Shown here piece after piece: positions 27,199 to 37,119 of a stretch of DNA of 64,000 bases. Position 1 is the first letter of the stretch. Each line of letters opens with the position of its first letter. The position numbers and the translations under genes are program-made. This stretch comes from Cellulomonas humilata (lineage in GTDB: Bacteria > Actinomycetota > Actinomycetes > Actinomycetales > Cellulomonadaceae): NCBI RefSeq assembly GCF_030814415.1, contig NZ_JAUSVB010000008.1, forward strand, positions 1 to 64,000. Direction: 5' to 3'. The notes below the pieces were generated by a model. The model saw only the letters and a list, made by a program, of their open reading frames with translations, was not told the DNA's origin and made no database searches.

Positions 27199-27474
27199 CT
27201 AGGAGAGTCCAATCAAGCCGAGACCCGCTGCACCTCTCAGCAGCAGGTAGCCCACCGCGATGACACCGAGAGCGACGTACGCCCACCGGTCGGACCGCGC
27301 GCGCTGTACCGGCATCGGTGCTTGCTGACGTCGACGAGACCCAGCGATGCGCCTTGACCCTGTGACTCGTTGCCCGCGCCGCGCGGTCGAAACGCGGCTG
27401 CGTCGAGGTGTTGGTGCAGGCCCGCCGAGCATGCTCTCGATGGTGCGATCCGATCGGCGCCAGTCGCTAGGCAT
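27199..27474 (-). CDS. Small basic membrane protein
   Basis: 91 aa from ATG 27474. The first ~65 residues are Arg-rich (a possible DNA- or membrane-associated tail) and the last ~25 form one membrane helix (YVALGVIAVGYLLLRGAAG). No family recognised. It lies 36 nt before the start side of the HD gene's upstream region and points the same way. Confidence 0.5.
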   Translation of the reverse strand: MPSDWRRSDRTIESMLGGPAPTPRRSRVSTARRGQRVTGSRRIAGSRRRQQAPMPVQRARSDRWAYVALGVIAVGYLLLRGAAGLGLIGLS

Positions 27475-27690
27475 GTGCAGCAATCGACGTTGAGACGGGA
27501 AGTCTTGAGGCTCGTGCCACGATTCGGCGTCTCGATTCTCACGACCCCCGAACGCGCACGATCATCCCCACTCCTCTGGCATGTGAGGCCGCTGCCGTAA
27601 CGGGTGCGCGCGCGGCGCCCTCCCGTGGCCATGGCTACCCGTCGCAGGAATCGTCGTCGCTGGCCTGTGCGTGCTTGGGTCGACCTCGCC

Positions 27691-27969
27691 ATGCCGACGC
27701 CGGTCGGCGGGACGACGAACGGCGTCTGCCAAGAGTGCGGCGAGCGGTTCGCCTCGCGACGCCGCGACGCGGCGTTCTGCTCCCGCGCGTGCCAGTCCCA
27801 GTCTTGGCGACGACGGAGCGGTCTCCGCCGGTGCGCGATGTGTCGCCGCCATCTGGCGGCTCACATGCGTCCGTCGGCGCGGTACTGCTCGGACGCGTGC
27901 CGCCAACGGGCCGCCCGTGCCCGGGCTGCAGCTGCGCGCGACGAAAGCCTCGGCGGTGGCGAGTCGTGA
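27691..27969 (+). CDS. Small protein with two zinc-finger-like Cys motifs
   Basis: 92 aa from ATG 27691 (ATG 27631 is possible). Two similar halves: CQECGERFASRRRDAAFCSRAC and RCAMCRRHLAAHMRPSARYC with CSDAC, each CxxC...CxxxC, typical of treble-clef zinc fingers. The TGA overlaps the relaxase ATG (TGATG), so the two are coupled. It may be a relaxosome accessory factor; this is inference from position. Confidence 0.65.
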   Translation: MPTPVGGTTNGVCQECGERFASRRRDAAFCSRACQSQSWRRRSGLRRCAMCRRHLAAHMRPSARYCSDACRQRAARARAAAARDESLGGGES

Positions 27970-30900
27970 TGAGCATGTGCGTCCGCTACGGCGGCGACTC
28001 GTACACCTACCTCGTCGACTCGGTCGCCAAGGACCACGGCCGCGCAGAACCGGGTTCACCCATGACGCGGTACTACTCCGCGCACGGGACGCCGCCTGGA
28101 ACGTGGCTGGGCACCGGTCTGCAAGGGCTGCAAGGGGGGCACGGATTGGCGGTCGGATCCTTCGCGACGCCCGTCCAGATGGAGCGCATCTTCGGTCACG
28201 GCGAGGACCCGACAACCGCCATGGCGCTCGGCCGCTCGCCGCACGTGTACGGCACCGAGGACGCTCGACGAACTGTTGCCGGCTTCGACTGCACATTCAC
28301 CGTGCCGAAGTCCGTCAGTGTTTTGTGGGCTCTCGGCGACTCTCAGACTCGCGAGGCGATCTACGACTGCCATCGCCGGGCGGTCGATGACGTAATCGCG
28401 CTGATCGAGCGCGACGCGGCCAAGACGAGGCTGGGCACCGACGGTGTTGCCCAGGTCGACGTTCGCGGCGTGATCGCCGCGGCATTCGACCACTGGGACT
28501 CGCGCGAGAACGACCCCAACCTGCACACCCATGTCGTCCTCGCGAACCGCGTCCAGGGGCCCGACGGCGTGTGGCGCACCCTCGACTCGCGAGCCATCCA
28601 CAAGGCGGCGGTGGCGCTGTCCGAGCGGTACGACGTCCTGCTCGCCGACCGCGTCTCGGCGACGCTCGGACTGGACTGGGAGTTCCGGGAGCGAGGTCCC
28701 GGACGCAATCCCGCCTACGAGCTCGCCGCCGTCCCACGGTCGCTGACCGAGGCGTTCTCGCGGAGATCGGCTGCCATCGATGCCGAGACCGACAGGCTTG
28801 TCGACGAATGGGCTGCCGAGCATGGCCGACGCCCCGGCCCCGCGACGATCCTCAGGCTTCGGCAGCGTGCCACGCTAACAACCCGCGACGCCAAGACCGT
28901 TCACTCGCTCGAGGAGCTCACGGAGACCTGGCGTACCCGAGCAGCGGCCATTCTCGGCGTCGACGCAGTGGCGTGGGCGACGGGGGTCCGCGCCAACGCA
29001 ACCCCCGAGCCGAGCCCATCGGCATTCGATATCGCCGAGGTTGCCGAGGCCGTCGTCGCGGCGCTCACCGCCAAGCGAGCCACGTGGACGGCGTGGAACA
29101 TCGACGCCGAGACATCTCGCGCGTTCAAGACCTACCGCTTCGCCAGTGCCGACGAGCGCGACGCAGCCACGGACGCGGTCGTCGCCGAGGCAATCCGTCG
29201 ATCGGTGGGGTTGACCCCTGCACCCCTCGCCCCGTCCCCGCCCGCGCTGCAGCGAGCCGACGGAGCGACTGCGTTCCGCGCCTACCGCACCGAGCGCTAC
29301 ACCTCCCAGCGACTCCTGGACGCCGAGGCGCGGCTCCTCGCTGGCGGCCGAGACCTATCCGGCCCTGCCCTGTCACCCAGCCTTGTCGTGCCAGCTGACC
29401 TCTTCGACGACCAGTGTGCCGCCGTAGCGGCAATCGCCACGTCCGGCCGAGTCGTCGACGTGCTTGTAGGTCCGGCCGGTTCCGGCAAGACGCGCACCCT
29501 GGCGGCGCTTCGGGCCGCCTGGGAAGGCGAACACGGGCAGGCATCGGTCGTCGGGCTTGCGCCGTCCGCCGCCGCGGCTGACGTGCTCGCGCAGAGCCTC
29601 GACCTGTTGTGCGAGAACACGGCCAAGTGGCTCGTCGAGCACGACGCCGAGCCCGATCGTCTCCGTCGCATCGAACGTGCCCGCGCTGCTCTGCACGCCA
29701 CCACCGACCCGACGACGATCCGCACGCTCACCAAGCATCTGGCCCGGCTCTCCGATGACGTCGAGCGCTTCCGGTTTCACCCCGGCCAGCTCGTCGTGCT
29801 CGACGAGGCGTCACTGGCCGGAACCCTCGCGCTCGACGTCATCGCAGCCTGCGCCGGGGAGGCGGGCGCCAAGCTCGTGCTGGTCGGCGACTGGGCCCAG
29901 CTCTCCGCGATCGACGCCGGCGGCGCGTTCGGCCTACTGACACGCGACCGCGGCCCCGACGTGCCCGAGCTCGGCGCCGCCCGCCGCTTCGCCGAGCCGT
30001 GGGAGCGCGACGCGTCGACTCGACTGCGCGTAGGCGACGTCTCCTCCCTCGACGACTACGCCGCCCACGGGCGTATCCAGGAGGGCGACCACGGCGACAT
30101 GGTCGAAACGGCCTACACGGCATGGTCCGCCGACGAGAACGCTGGCCAGACGTCGCTACTCATCGCCGGCGACCGGGACACCGTGCACACCCTCAACGAA
30201 CGGGCCCACACCGAGCGCCTACTCGCCGGCCGTGTTGCACCTGTCGGCACGGCGTTGCACGGCGGGCTGCATGCGGGCGTCGGGGATCGCGTCGTCACTC
30301 GACGTAACGACCGTCGGCTCGTCGTCGGCACCGGATGGGTCAAGAACGGCGACATCTGGACGGTCACCGGCCGTCGCGACAACGGCGCCCTGAAGGTCCG
30401 ACGCGCGGGCGGCGGCCCTCAGGTCGTGCTACCGGCGGACTACGTCGCCGCTCACGTCGAGCTCGGCTACGCCACCACCGCGTTCCGTGCCCAGGGAGCC
30501 ACCGTCGACACCGCCCACGCGCTCGTGACCGGGCCATCGATGACCCGAGAGGTCCTGTACGTGGCGATGACGCGGGCGCGAGAGGCCAACCGGGTTTACG
30601 TGTGCACCGACGCGAGGCCCGAGCCGCTGGCCGGGTTCGGCGAGTTCCGTGCGACCGGCCGCGAAGTACTGAGGTCCGTGCTCAGCCACGTCGGTGCGGC
30701 AACGTCCGCACACGAGACCCGGCAGAACGAAGCCGATGCCGCTGCCTCGATCCGGACCCTCGCCGCCGAGTACGAGTCGATCGCGCACGCTGCGGAGGCG
30801 CAAATCTGGCTCGCCGCCTTCGCTGACGCCGGATTGCACATCGACGCGGTGCGCGAAGTCGAGTCGTCGCCGGCGTTCGGCGCGCTGCTCACTGCCCTGC

Positions 30901-31475
30901 GCCGCACCGACGCACTCCGGCTACCCATCGAGGCGGCGCTGCCGATGCTGGTGACGCAGCTGGCGGCCGGTTCCCGTGACATGGGCGCCGTCCTTCACGA
31001 GCGAGTCGAGCAGTTCGCGGCGCACGCCGCGCAGGCGCCAGCGCCGGGCGCATTCGTTGCCGGGCTCCTGCCCGCGACTCAGCGTGCTGCGGACGCCGAG
31101 AGCGCGGCTGCGCTCGCTGCCCGCGCTCAGATGATCGAGGAGCGAGCTCGACTGCTCGTCGAACGAGCGGTCGCTGCCGGGGCGCCGTGGCTCGACGACC
31201 TGGTGCCGCCGACTTCGGAGCCTCCGCGCCGCGACGATTGGGCAGAGAGAGCTAAGACCGTGGCGGCCTACCGCGAGCGATACGGGATCAGCGATCAGCG
31301 ATCGGCGCTCGGCCTCGAGATGCCGACCGACCTCCAGTGGGCTGCGGCCCGGTCTATCGCCGAGGCCGCGTTGGGCGAGGTGCGGGCGTCCGTTCACAGA
31401 CCCGTTGCCCGAGGTCGTGGTCCACAGGTAGTCGTGGCTCTGGTGAACGAGCGTCAGACCCCGGCGGGACGGTGA
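27969..31475 (+). CDS. MobF relaxase with SF1 helicase (TraI/TrwC type)
   Basis: 1168 aa from ATG 27969. The N-terminal part has the tyrosine-bearing start (DSYTYLVDSVA and MTRYYSAHG) and the HUH-type three-histidine motif (DPNLHTHVVLANRV, ~183-190). The C-terminal half is an SF1 helicase with Walker A VGPAGSGKTRT (~500), Walker B LVVLDEASL and late motifs GYATTAFRAQGATVD and VAMTRARE. It nicks and unwinds the element for transfer through the VirD4 channel. A helical tail of ~200 residues follows. The origin of transfer has not been located but is expected close by. Confidence 0.95.
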   Translation: MSMCVRYGGDSYTYLVDSVAKDHGRAEPGSPMTRYYSAHGTPPGTWLGTGLQGLQGGHGLAVGSFATPVQMERIFGHGEDPTTAMALGRSPHVYGTEDARRTVAGFDCTFTVPKSVSVLWALGDSQTREAIYDCHRRAVDDVIALIERDAAKTRLGTDGVAQVDVRGVIAAAFDHWDSRENDPNLHTHVVLANRVQGPDGVWRTLDSRAIHKAAVALSERYDVLLADRVSATLGLDWEFRERGPGRNPAYELAAVPRSLTEAFSRRSAAIDAETDRLVDEWAAEHGRRPGPATILRLRQRATLTTRDAKTVHSLEELTETWRTRAAAILGVDAVAWATGVRANATPEPSPSAFDIAEVAEAVVAALTAKRATWTAWNIDAETSRAFKTYRFASADERDAATDAVVAEAIRRSVGLTPAPLAPSPPALQRADGATAFRAYRTERYTSQRLLDAEARLLAGGRDLSGPALSPSLVVPADLFDDQCAAVAAIATSGRVVDVLVGPAGSGKTRTLAALRAAWEGEHGQASVVGLAPSAAAADVLAQSLDLLCENTAKWLVEHDAEPDRLRRIERARAALHATTDPTTIRTLTKHLARLSDDVERFRFHPGQLVVLDEASLAGTLALDVIAACAGEAGAKLVLVGDWAQLSAIDAGGAFGLLTRDRGPDVPELGAARRFAEPWERDASTRLRVGDVSSLDDYAAHGRIQEGDHGDMVETAYTAWSADENAGQTSLLIAGDRDTVHTLNERAHTERLLAGRVAPVGTALHGGLHAGVGDRVVTRRNDRRLVVGTGWVKNGDIWTVTGRRDNGALKVRRAGGGPQVVLPADYVAAHVELGYATTAFRAQGATVDTAHALVTGPSMTREVLYVAMTRAREANRVYVCTDARPEPLAGFGEFRATGREVLRSVLSHVGAATSAHETRQNEADAAASIRTLAAEYESIAHAAEAQIWLAAFADAGLHIDAVREVESSPAFGALLTALRRTDALRLPIEAALPMLVTQLAAGSRDMGAVLHERVEQFAAHAAQAPAPGAFVAGLLPATQRAADAESAAALAARAQMIEERARLLVERAVAAGAPWLDDLVPPTSEPPRRDDWAERAKTVAAYRERYGISDQRSALGLEMPTDLQWAAARSIAEAALGEVRASVHRPVARGRGPQVVVALVNERQTPAGR

Positions 31476-31479
31476 CGTC

Positions 31480-32121
31480 GTGGCCGGACTGATCCTGAGC
31501 GAACTCGGCCGCTGGGTTCGCGCGTTGGTCGGACCGTGCGTCGCTCTAGCGGCGCTCGCTGGCCTGGCGGTCGGAAGTATCGGCTCGCTGGCAGTCGCGC
31601 CCGAGCTGCACATTGCGGCGGTTCGGGCGTGGCAGACGGCCGACGTGCTGACGGCGTTGTGGCTCGTGTGGTGCGTTTGGCGGACTGGGCGACGGCCCGT
31701 GCTCGACCGGCGCGCGGCCAGCCACCTACAGGACCTCCGCGACCGCGCCGATGTCGCCGGATGGAGCCTCGTGTGTGTCGTGGAGTTGCGTGAAAGCTCG
31801 CCTGCCGGACAGCACATAGTCGCTACCGATGTGCGCACTGGCGTCGCGGAGGGCATCTGGCTCTCCGAGGTTTGCGCCCTCGTTGGCAGTTACGCGCTCA
31901 TCCACCGGCACACAGCCGGGCTGGACCTGGTTGACGTCCTCCCGCCCACCGAGATGCTGGCGGCCCGACGCGACGAGGCCGTGCGCGCTCGTCGGCTCCG
32001 CCGGGCGTGGACGGTCTCGGTGCGGCGCCAACACCGTCGTCAGCGCCGCGCCGCCCGCGCCGTCGCGCGAGCGACCGAAGGGATGTTTCGGCGGCGCGGA
32101 CGCGACCGCGCGGCAAGCTGA
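31480..32121 (+). CDS. Membrane protein after the relaxase gene, unknown function
   Basis: 213 aa from GTG 31480, 4 nt after the relaxase stop. Two hydrophobic segments at the N-terminus (ALVGPCVALAALAGLAVGSIG and TADVLTALWLVWCVW), then a soluble region and a very basic C-terminus (RQHRRQRRAARAVARAT). A conjugation accessory role is inferred from position. It is the last ICE-type gene before the cargo region. Confidence 0.6.
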   Translation: MAGLILSELGRWVRALVGPCVALAALAGLAVGSIGSLAVAPELHIAAVRAWQTADVLTALWLVWCVWRTGRRPVLDRRAASHLQDLRDRADVAGWSLVCVVELRESSPAGQHIVATDVRTGVAEGIWLSEVCALVGSYALIHRHTAGLDLVDVLPPTEMLAARRDEAVRARRLRRAWTVSVRRQHRRQRRAARAVARATEGMFRRRGRDRAAS

Positions 32122-32295
32122 TGTTCGGCGTCACGGGCTCGCTCGGAAGCAACCCGCTAGACCAGACGGGCTACCTCCACCGACACCCGGCGCCGCGGTC
32201 CCGATTTGCGCTCACGGAGGCTGCCATACTCACCCCATGGCATCGGGGTTAAGCGCAGCCCGACGCCGCAGTCGTTTGGTCGGGTCGGAGTAGCC

Positions 32296-34332
32296 ATGCT
32301 CCGTGACCTTCAGAACCTTCAGGCGCACTACAGCACGGGCCAGGATTCGCTGCTCGATGACTTCTACGTGCCGTGCCTCAAGAACTCGAACCGTTATGAC
32401 CGGGCGACGGGGTACTTCAGCAGCGCGCTCTACGCCGTTACGAGTGCCGCGTATTCTCAGTTCGTCACCGCCGGCGGAAGGATCCGCCTGATCACATCGC
32501 CTCAGCTCTCGTCTGAGGATGTGCGGGCTCTCGCAGAGGGCGCGGCTGCGAAGAGAGTCGGCGAGGACGCGCTGCGGTCTGAACTCGTCCTCCTGCTTGA
32601 GCGGCCTGAGACAGCTGCTCCGACGAGGCTGCTCGCGACCATGGTTGCGACTGGGGTTCTGGACCTACGCGTGGCGCTCCAACCGGGCGCTGGGATCTTC
32701 CACGACAAGGTTGGGATATTTCAAGACGACGAAGATCGACGAGTAGCGTTTATCGGATCGGCAAACGAGACCTTTAGTGGGTGGGGTGCGAACCACGAAT
32801 CGATCGAAGTATTTGCAAGCTGGGAAGGGACCACGGACCTAGCTCGAGTACGGCGTCTCGCCGCCTATTTTGATCGATTGTGGGCCGGTGGGGAAGGTGA
32901 GATCGAGGTACTCAGCCTCACCGAAGAGATGCTCGATCTACTCCGCGAAAATGCGCACGACTCCGTTGAAGCCGCCTTGGCCGCAACAGCGCGGCGGGCC
33001 GCACCCAGCGTCGGCAAGAAGCAACTAATGGACTACCAAGCGAACGTCCTCGAGTCTTGGAAGTCCGCCGACCATCATGGAATAGTCTCGTTCGCGACTG
33101 GCGCCGGGAAGACCATCACTGCCATCGAAGGAATCCGTCGCTGGTCGGCAGGCGAGCAAGATGGTGCGACGCTCATCGTCGTCCCGAGCAAGGATCTGCA
33201 CACGCAATGGGCTAGGGAGCTCCGGACGGAGCTCCCGGAGGCCAACCTGGTCCTTGCTGGCGCCGGCCACTCCGAGTGGCGCGGGGTTATCCGGTGGCTC
33301 CTTTCCGACCACGCCCAGGACGGACGACCTCGGATCGTGCTGGCCACTAACAAGACCTTCTCGTCACCGCAGTTTCAGGAGTCAATCGACTCTTCAAGGC
33401 CCGATCTCCTGCTAGTCGCCGACGAGCTGCACCGGACAGGCTCACCGTCTGTGCTGCGAGCGCTCCAGGCCGGACCGTTCAAGGCAACCTTGGGGCTCAG
33501 TGCTACGTACGCACGCCAGTTCGATGAGAGCGGCACGCAGAGCCTTCTCGAATTCTATGGCCCAGTTCTCGAGCCTGTGATCGGCCTCACTGAAGCGATC
33601 CTGCTCGGCCGCCTTGTGCCCTACGACTACTTCTTACACAAGACTTCGCTTGACGATCAAGAGCAAGAACAGTACGACAAGCTGACGATGGATATCAAGA
33701 AGGTCGCGGGCCGTGAAAGCGACACAAACGCGCCGGACTCTTATCTCCAAAAATTGCTCATCAAGAGAGCGCGCATCCTGAAGCAAGCGCGGGCCAAAGT
33801 TCCGGCCGCCCTAGCGGTGCTTCGAGCGGAGTTCCAGGAAGGCGATCGCTGGCTGGTATATTGCGATGACACGAATCAGCTTGGCGCCATGGTTGCTTCA
33901 TGTCTCGAGCATGGCTTGCCAGCACTGGAGTATCACTCCGACATGACCTCCCGGCGCGACGATGTCATGGCCAGTTTTGGACGGCGAGGCGGCATCATTG
34001 TGGCAATCCGTTGCCTCGACGAGGGGATCGATATACCCGCCTGCGATAGAGCCTTGATTATTGCGAGCTCAACGGTCGAGCGCGAGTATATTCAACGGCG
34101 GGGTCGCGTCCTGCGCACAAGTGTTGACAAGTATTCGGCCGCCGTTCACGACATGCTGCTCGTCGACAGCGCCGGGGGAGTTTTGACTCGAGGGGAGGCG
34201 CTCCGTGCCCAAGAATTCGCTCGGCTCGCCCGCAACGATGCGCCGACCTTTGAACTCCAGCACATGCTCGCTCTGAGCCCAGATTTCGGAGCGGAGATCT
34301 CGGCAATGATGGAAGGTGAAGACGATGAATAG
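32296..34332 (+). CDS. PLD-nuclease/SF2 helicase fusion, defense-like
   Basis: 678 aa from ATG 32296 (GGAG 7 nt upstream). N-terminal phospholipase-D-like nuclease: FHDKVGIFQDD (~135) and GSANETFSGWG. Then an SF2 helicase: Walker A ATGAGKTITAIE (~265), DEAH-like VADELHRTG (~374), GLSATYAR, CLDEGIDIP and RRGRVLRT. Proteins of this type are core parts of restriction-like systems. The next three genes (small protein, DndD-like ATPase, small protein) are nearly contiguous, indicating one operon. Base composition is more AT-rich than the ICE backbone, marking it as cargo. Confidence 0.88.
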   Translation: MLRDLQNLQAHYSTGQDSLLDDFYVPCLKNSNRYDRATGYFSSALYAVTSAAYSQFVTAGGRIRLITSPQLSSEDVRALAEGAAAKRVGEDALRSELVLLLERPETAAPTRLLATMVATGVLDLRVALQPGAGIFHDKVGIFQDDEDRRVAFIGSANETFSGWGANHESIEVFASWEGTTDLARVRRLAAYFDRLWAGGEGEIEVLSLTEEMLDLLRENAHDSVEAALAATARRAAPSVGKKQLMDYQANVLESWKSADHHGIVSFATGAGKTITAIEGIRRWSAGEQDGATLIVVPSKDLHTQWARELRTELPEANLVLAGAGHSEWRGVIRWLLSDHAQDGRPRIVLATNKTFSSPQFQESIDSSRPDLLLVADELHRTGSPSVLRALQAGPFKATLGLSATYARQFDESGTQSLLEFYGPVLEPVIGLTEAILLGRLVPYDYFLHKTSLDDQEQEQYDKLTMDIKKVAGRESDTNAPDSYLQKLLIKRARILKQARAKVPAALAVLRAEFQEGDRWLVYCDDTNQLGAMVASCLEHGLPALEYHSDMTSRRDDVMASFGRRGGIIVAIRCLDEGIDIPACDRALIIASSTVEREYIQRRGRVLRTSVDKYSAAVHDMLLVDSAGGVLTRGEALRAQEFARLARNDAPTFELQHMLALSPDFGAEISAMMEGEDDE

Positions 34333-34579
34333 TGTGGATTCGGGTGAGCAAAAGGATCCAAAGGAGCGAGCGAAGGCGGTGCTCCTAAAAGTAGTGCACA
34401 GGAGCGATTTCCGACGTGACCATCCGACCATCTCGGCAGTCGTGACTGACGACATCGTCGAAGACGCCGTCGAGGCCGCATATCGAACACAGTTCGACGA
34501 GAGTCGAGCCCATTTTCGTCAGAAGATCGCGGCCTTAGGTGAGGTTGTGGCGCAGGAGTTTCGGCCGAAGGGCGAATAG
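34325..34579 (+). CDS. Small helical protein in the helicase-ATPase operon
   Basis: 84 aa from ATG 34325, overlapping the end of the helicase gene by 8 bp, with GGAAGG upstream. Charged and helical (ERAKAVLLKVVHRSDFRRDH). No family recognised. Its position between helicase and ATPase in a coupled operon makes it a likely subunit of the same complex. Confidence 0.7.
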   Translation: MNSVDSGEQKDPKERAKAVLLKVVHRSDFRRDHPTISAVVTDDIVEDAVEAAYRTQFDESRAHFRQKIAALGEVVAQEFRPKGE

Positions 34580-34581
34580 AA

Positions 34582-36564
34582 ATGAGTCTTGAGCTAGTCC
34601 GTCTGACCGTCCGAAACTTTGGGCCCTACTATGGGCAGAGCACCCTCGACTTTGCTGCAGCCGGCGACCGGCCGCTAACGCTAGTCTACGGAGAGAATAC
34701 GCTCGGCAAGACGCAGATGTTTAACGCCTTGCGGTGGTCTCTTTACGGGACGTGGAATGGCGTTCGAGGATCCCTGCCGAATGCGACCGAGCTCGAAAGC
34801 CGCTTCAACCGGCGGGCCCATCGCGAGGGCGAAGACAGCATGAGCGTAACACTCCAGTTTACGGCGGACGAAAAGCGGTACGATCTGCACCGATCCGCAT
34901 CTGGCTTTGTGGGCGGCGCTCCGAAGCAGGACGCTGACCTTCGGATTGACTCGGAAGCAATTGCCGGGAGTCGAATTCCGGCCGAGATCGGAAATCTCCT
35001 ACATCCTCAGATTGCCGATTTCTTCTTGTTTGACGGCGAACTCCTTGAGCGATTCTTTGAGCGTTTGAGGTCGACGGATCAGCGGCGTGAGATCCGCAAC
35101 TCGATCGATCGCGTTCTCGGCGTTCCGGCGCTCCAGCGTGCCTACGACGACATCGCTGAAATGACGACTGCAGCGAGTTTGGCAGCCGCCAAGTCGATGA
35201 AGGCAGGGAACGAACGCACTAAGGTCGAGGGCGACCTGAAGCGTTACGGTGACCAGTCCGCCAGCGTTCAGAAGGACCTTGAGGCGCTCCACGCGAAGCT
35301 CGGCGAGGTCAAACTGGACCATGTGGCGAAGTCGGACGAACTTCGCTCGGTTGAAGCTCTCAAGGAGGACGCCAAGCAGCTCGAACACCTTGAGGCAAGG
35401 CTCGCTGACCTCAAGAAGGACGATGAGGCAGGAAAGGTCGCGCTCCAGGCATTCCTAACGGACGGATGGTTCGCCGTAGCCGTCAAGGGGGTCTCCGAGG
35501 CGCTGGCTCGCGCCCGGACCGAGCTCGAGGTAGCAGAGCTACAACGAGATCAGCGCGACCGCCTACTGCAGCGGATCCGAACGCTCGAAGCTCGAATCCA
35601 CGGTGGAAACTGCGAGACGTGTGGACAAGGCCTTCCAGCTCCCGACCCGGCCGTCTACGAGGAGCGTGAGACGGCGCGAGCCGAACTTGCGGCGCTCGGC
35701 GGCACGGTCGACGTACGGTCGATCATCGACCGAGAACGACAGTTGCAGCGAGTGCTTGATGAGCGGACAGTCAAGCTCTATCGGGAGCGTGTAAACAGCC
35801 TCCAAAGAGCCCGGTTGGCGCGGACGGAGACTCAGCGCGAAATCGATGACATTAACGGGCGCCTGGCGGAGCACAGCGCCCCGGCAATCCGCAGTCTGGC
35901 CGCGACCGTCGAGCAACTTCGGCGGGTGCAAGAGGATCTTGAGAACAAGATTGAGAAGCGAAGCGTTGATCTCCAGGTGTTTCAGGCGGAGCTGGGGAGG
36001 CTGGCTACGAGACTAAGTCGGCTGCCGTCAGTCGACCCAAAGCCAGCTGCGCTGAGCGCGTTCTATGGATACCTAGGCGATGCCTTCGAAAGCTCGATCC
36101 AGGAGTACCGAAACAATGTTCGTGAGGCCGTCGAACTTGACGTCACCGCCCAGTTCAAGCGGCTCATCCGCGACCCCTTGGCTTATGGGGACGTCAAGAT
36201 CGGTGCTGACTTCGACATGCACCTCCTTGATCCGCATGGCCGTGAGCGGCAGACGAGCGAGGGTGGGAGGCAGCTCTTGGCGCTCGCGTTCATCGGTGCC
36301 CTGAAGCAAGTAGCCGTGCGCGGTGGACCAGTGATCCTCGACAGCCCGCTCGGCCGCCTAGACAAGGAGCACAGAGTCAACGTGCTCAGGACGTGGATCC
36401 CCCAACTCGGGTCTCAGGCGTCGCTCTTCGTGCAGTCTGGGGAACTTACCGAGCAGGAGGCGGCGAAAGTCGTTGGTGACATCGTCGGCGCCGAGTACCG
36501 CCTCGTTAGGCCCGACCACGATCCGGAGAACGTTGCGATCCAGCGTGTAGAGAGGGCATCGTGA
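34582..36564 (+). CDS. DndD-like SMC/Rad50-type ATPase with zinc hook
   Basis: 660 aa from ATG 34582, 2 nt after the previous stop. Walker A VYGENTLGKTQMFNAL (~37), long coiled coils broken at ~343 by a CETCGQG zinc hook, then the ABC signature region SEGGRQLLALAFIGAL and Walker B VILDSPLGRLD (~583). This is the layout of DndD/Rad50 ATPases. No DndC sulfotransferase-like gene is present, so it is not the phosphorothioation pathway itself. It most likely works with the PLD-helicase. Confidence 0.88.
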   Translation: MSLELVRLTVRNFGPYYGQSTLDFAAAGDRPLTLVYGENTLGKTQMFNALRWSLYGTWNGVRGSLPNATELESRFNRRAHREGEDSMSVTLQFTADEKRYDLHRSASGFVGGAPKQDADLRIDSEAIAGSRIPAEIGNLLHPQIADFFLFDGELLERFFERLRSTDQRREIRNSIDRVLGVPALQRAYDDIAEMTTAASLAAAKSMKAGNERTKVEGDLKRYGDQSASVQKDLEALHAKLGEVKLDHVAKSDELRSVEALKEDAKQLEHLEARLADLKKDDEAGKVALQAFLTDGWFAVAVKGVSEALARARTELEVAELQRDQRDRLLQRIRTLEARIHGGNCETCGQGLPAPDPAVYEERETARAELAALGGTVDVRSIIDRERQLQRVLDERTVKLYRERVNSLQRARLARTETQREIDDINGRLAEHSAPAIRSLAATVEQLRRVQEDLENKIEKRSVDLQVFQAELGRLATRLSRLPSVDPKPAALSAFYGYLGDAFESSIQEYRNNVREAVELDVTAQFKRLIRDPLAYGDVKIGADFDMHLLDPHGRERQTSEGGRQLLALAFIGALKQVAVRGGPVILDSPLGRLDKEHRVNVLRTWIPQLGSQASLFVQSGELTEQEAAKVVGDIVGAEYRLVRPDHDPENVAIQRVERAS

Positions 36565-36920
36565 GCGACGACAAGGTGCAGATCGGTCTCGGGCAAGAAG
36601 CCGACAACGCGCTCAAGAAACTTGTTGACGAAGGTGTCTTTCTTAACGAAGGTGTGGGCTATAAGTTCGGCGTTGCCTACGCACTTTCACAAGGAACGAC
36701 GCCGGATAGCGTCGACATCGTCGGCAACAAGACGAAGTTTGCAGCGACCGGACTCGATCCGGATGGGCGTCTGTCCGTCCTCGTTTCAATCTTCCTTCCT
36801 GATATTGATCGCCCGTACTGGGCTGCCGAGAAACTTGCCGATTGGGGTGTGCGTGACCTAGCTCGCAGACTCGCCGCCCACGAGGATCTTGCCGAGATTA
36901 TGGAGCAGGCAGTCCGGTAG
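36561..36920 (+). CDS. Small conserved-looking protein ending the helicase-ATPase operon
   Basis: 119 aa from GTG 36561, coupled by a GTGA overlap to the DndD-like gene. Sequence features: LGQEADNALKKLVDEGVF, KFGVAYALSQGTTPD, and a C-terminal ADWGVRDLARRL helix. I compared it in mind with DndE and do not see a match. It is likely a fourth subunit or regulator of the system. A 199-bp gap follows before the ParB genes. Confidence 0.7.
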   Translation: MSDDKVQIGLGQEADNALKKLVDEGVFLNEGVGYKFGVAYALSQGTTPDSVDIVGNKTKFAATGLDPDGRLSVLVSIFLPDIDRPYWAAEKLADWGVRDLARRLAAHEDLAEIMEQAVR

Positions 36921-37119
36921 AGGGCGTTTGTCCGTGCATGCGACGCCGCGGCGCGGCAACGAGCGGGCGCCGCAGTTCCCGTGCAGCCGTGTCGGTGCCC
37001 GTGCGTAGCCTTGGACCGGCGCGGCAGTCGTGCAGGGTGAGTTCGGCGCGGGTGTGTCGGCGGCTCGTGTTGCCGGCGCTCTGGCAGAATCCGCGTAGAC
37101 GATAGAGGGGTAGGTATGT

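Noticed and set aside
27475..27690. Origin of transfer next to the relaxase
   Set aside because: Expected here, but I could not identify a convincing inverted repeat and nic region, so I did not annotate it.
34582..36564. True Dnd phosphorothioation system
   Set aside because: Only a DndD-like ATPase is present; no DndA/DndC sulfur-transfer genes and the last small protein does not look like DndE.
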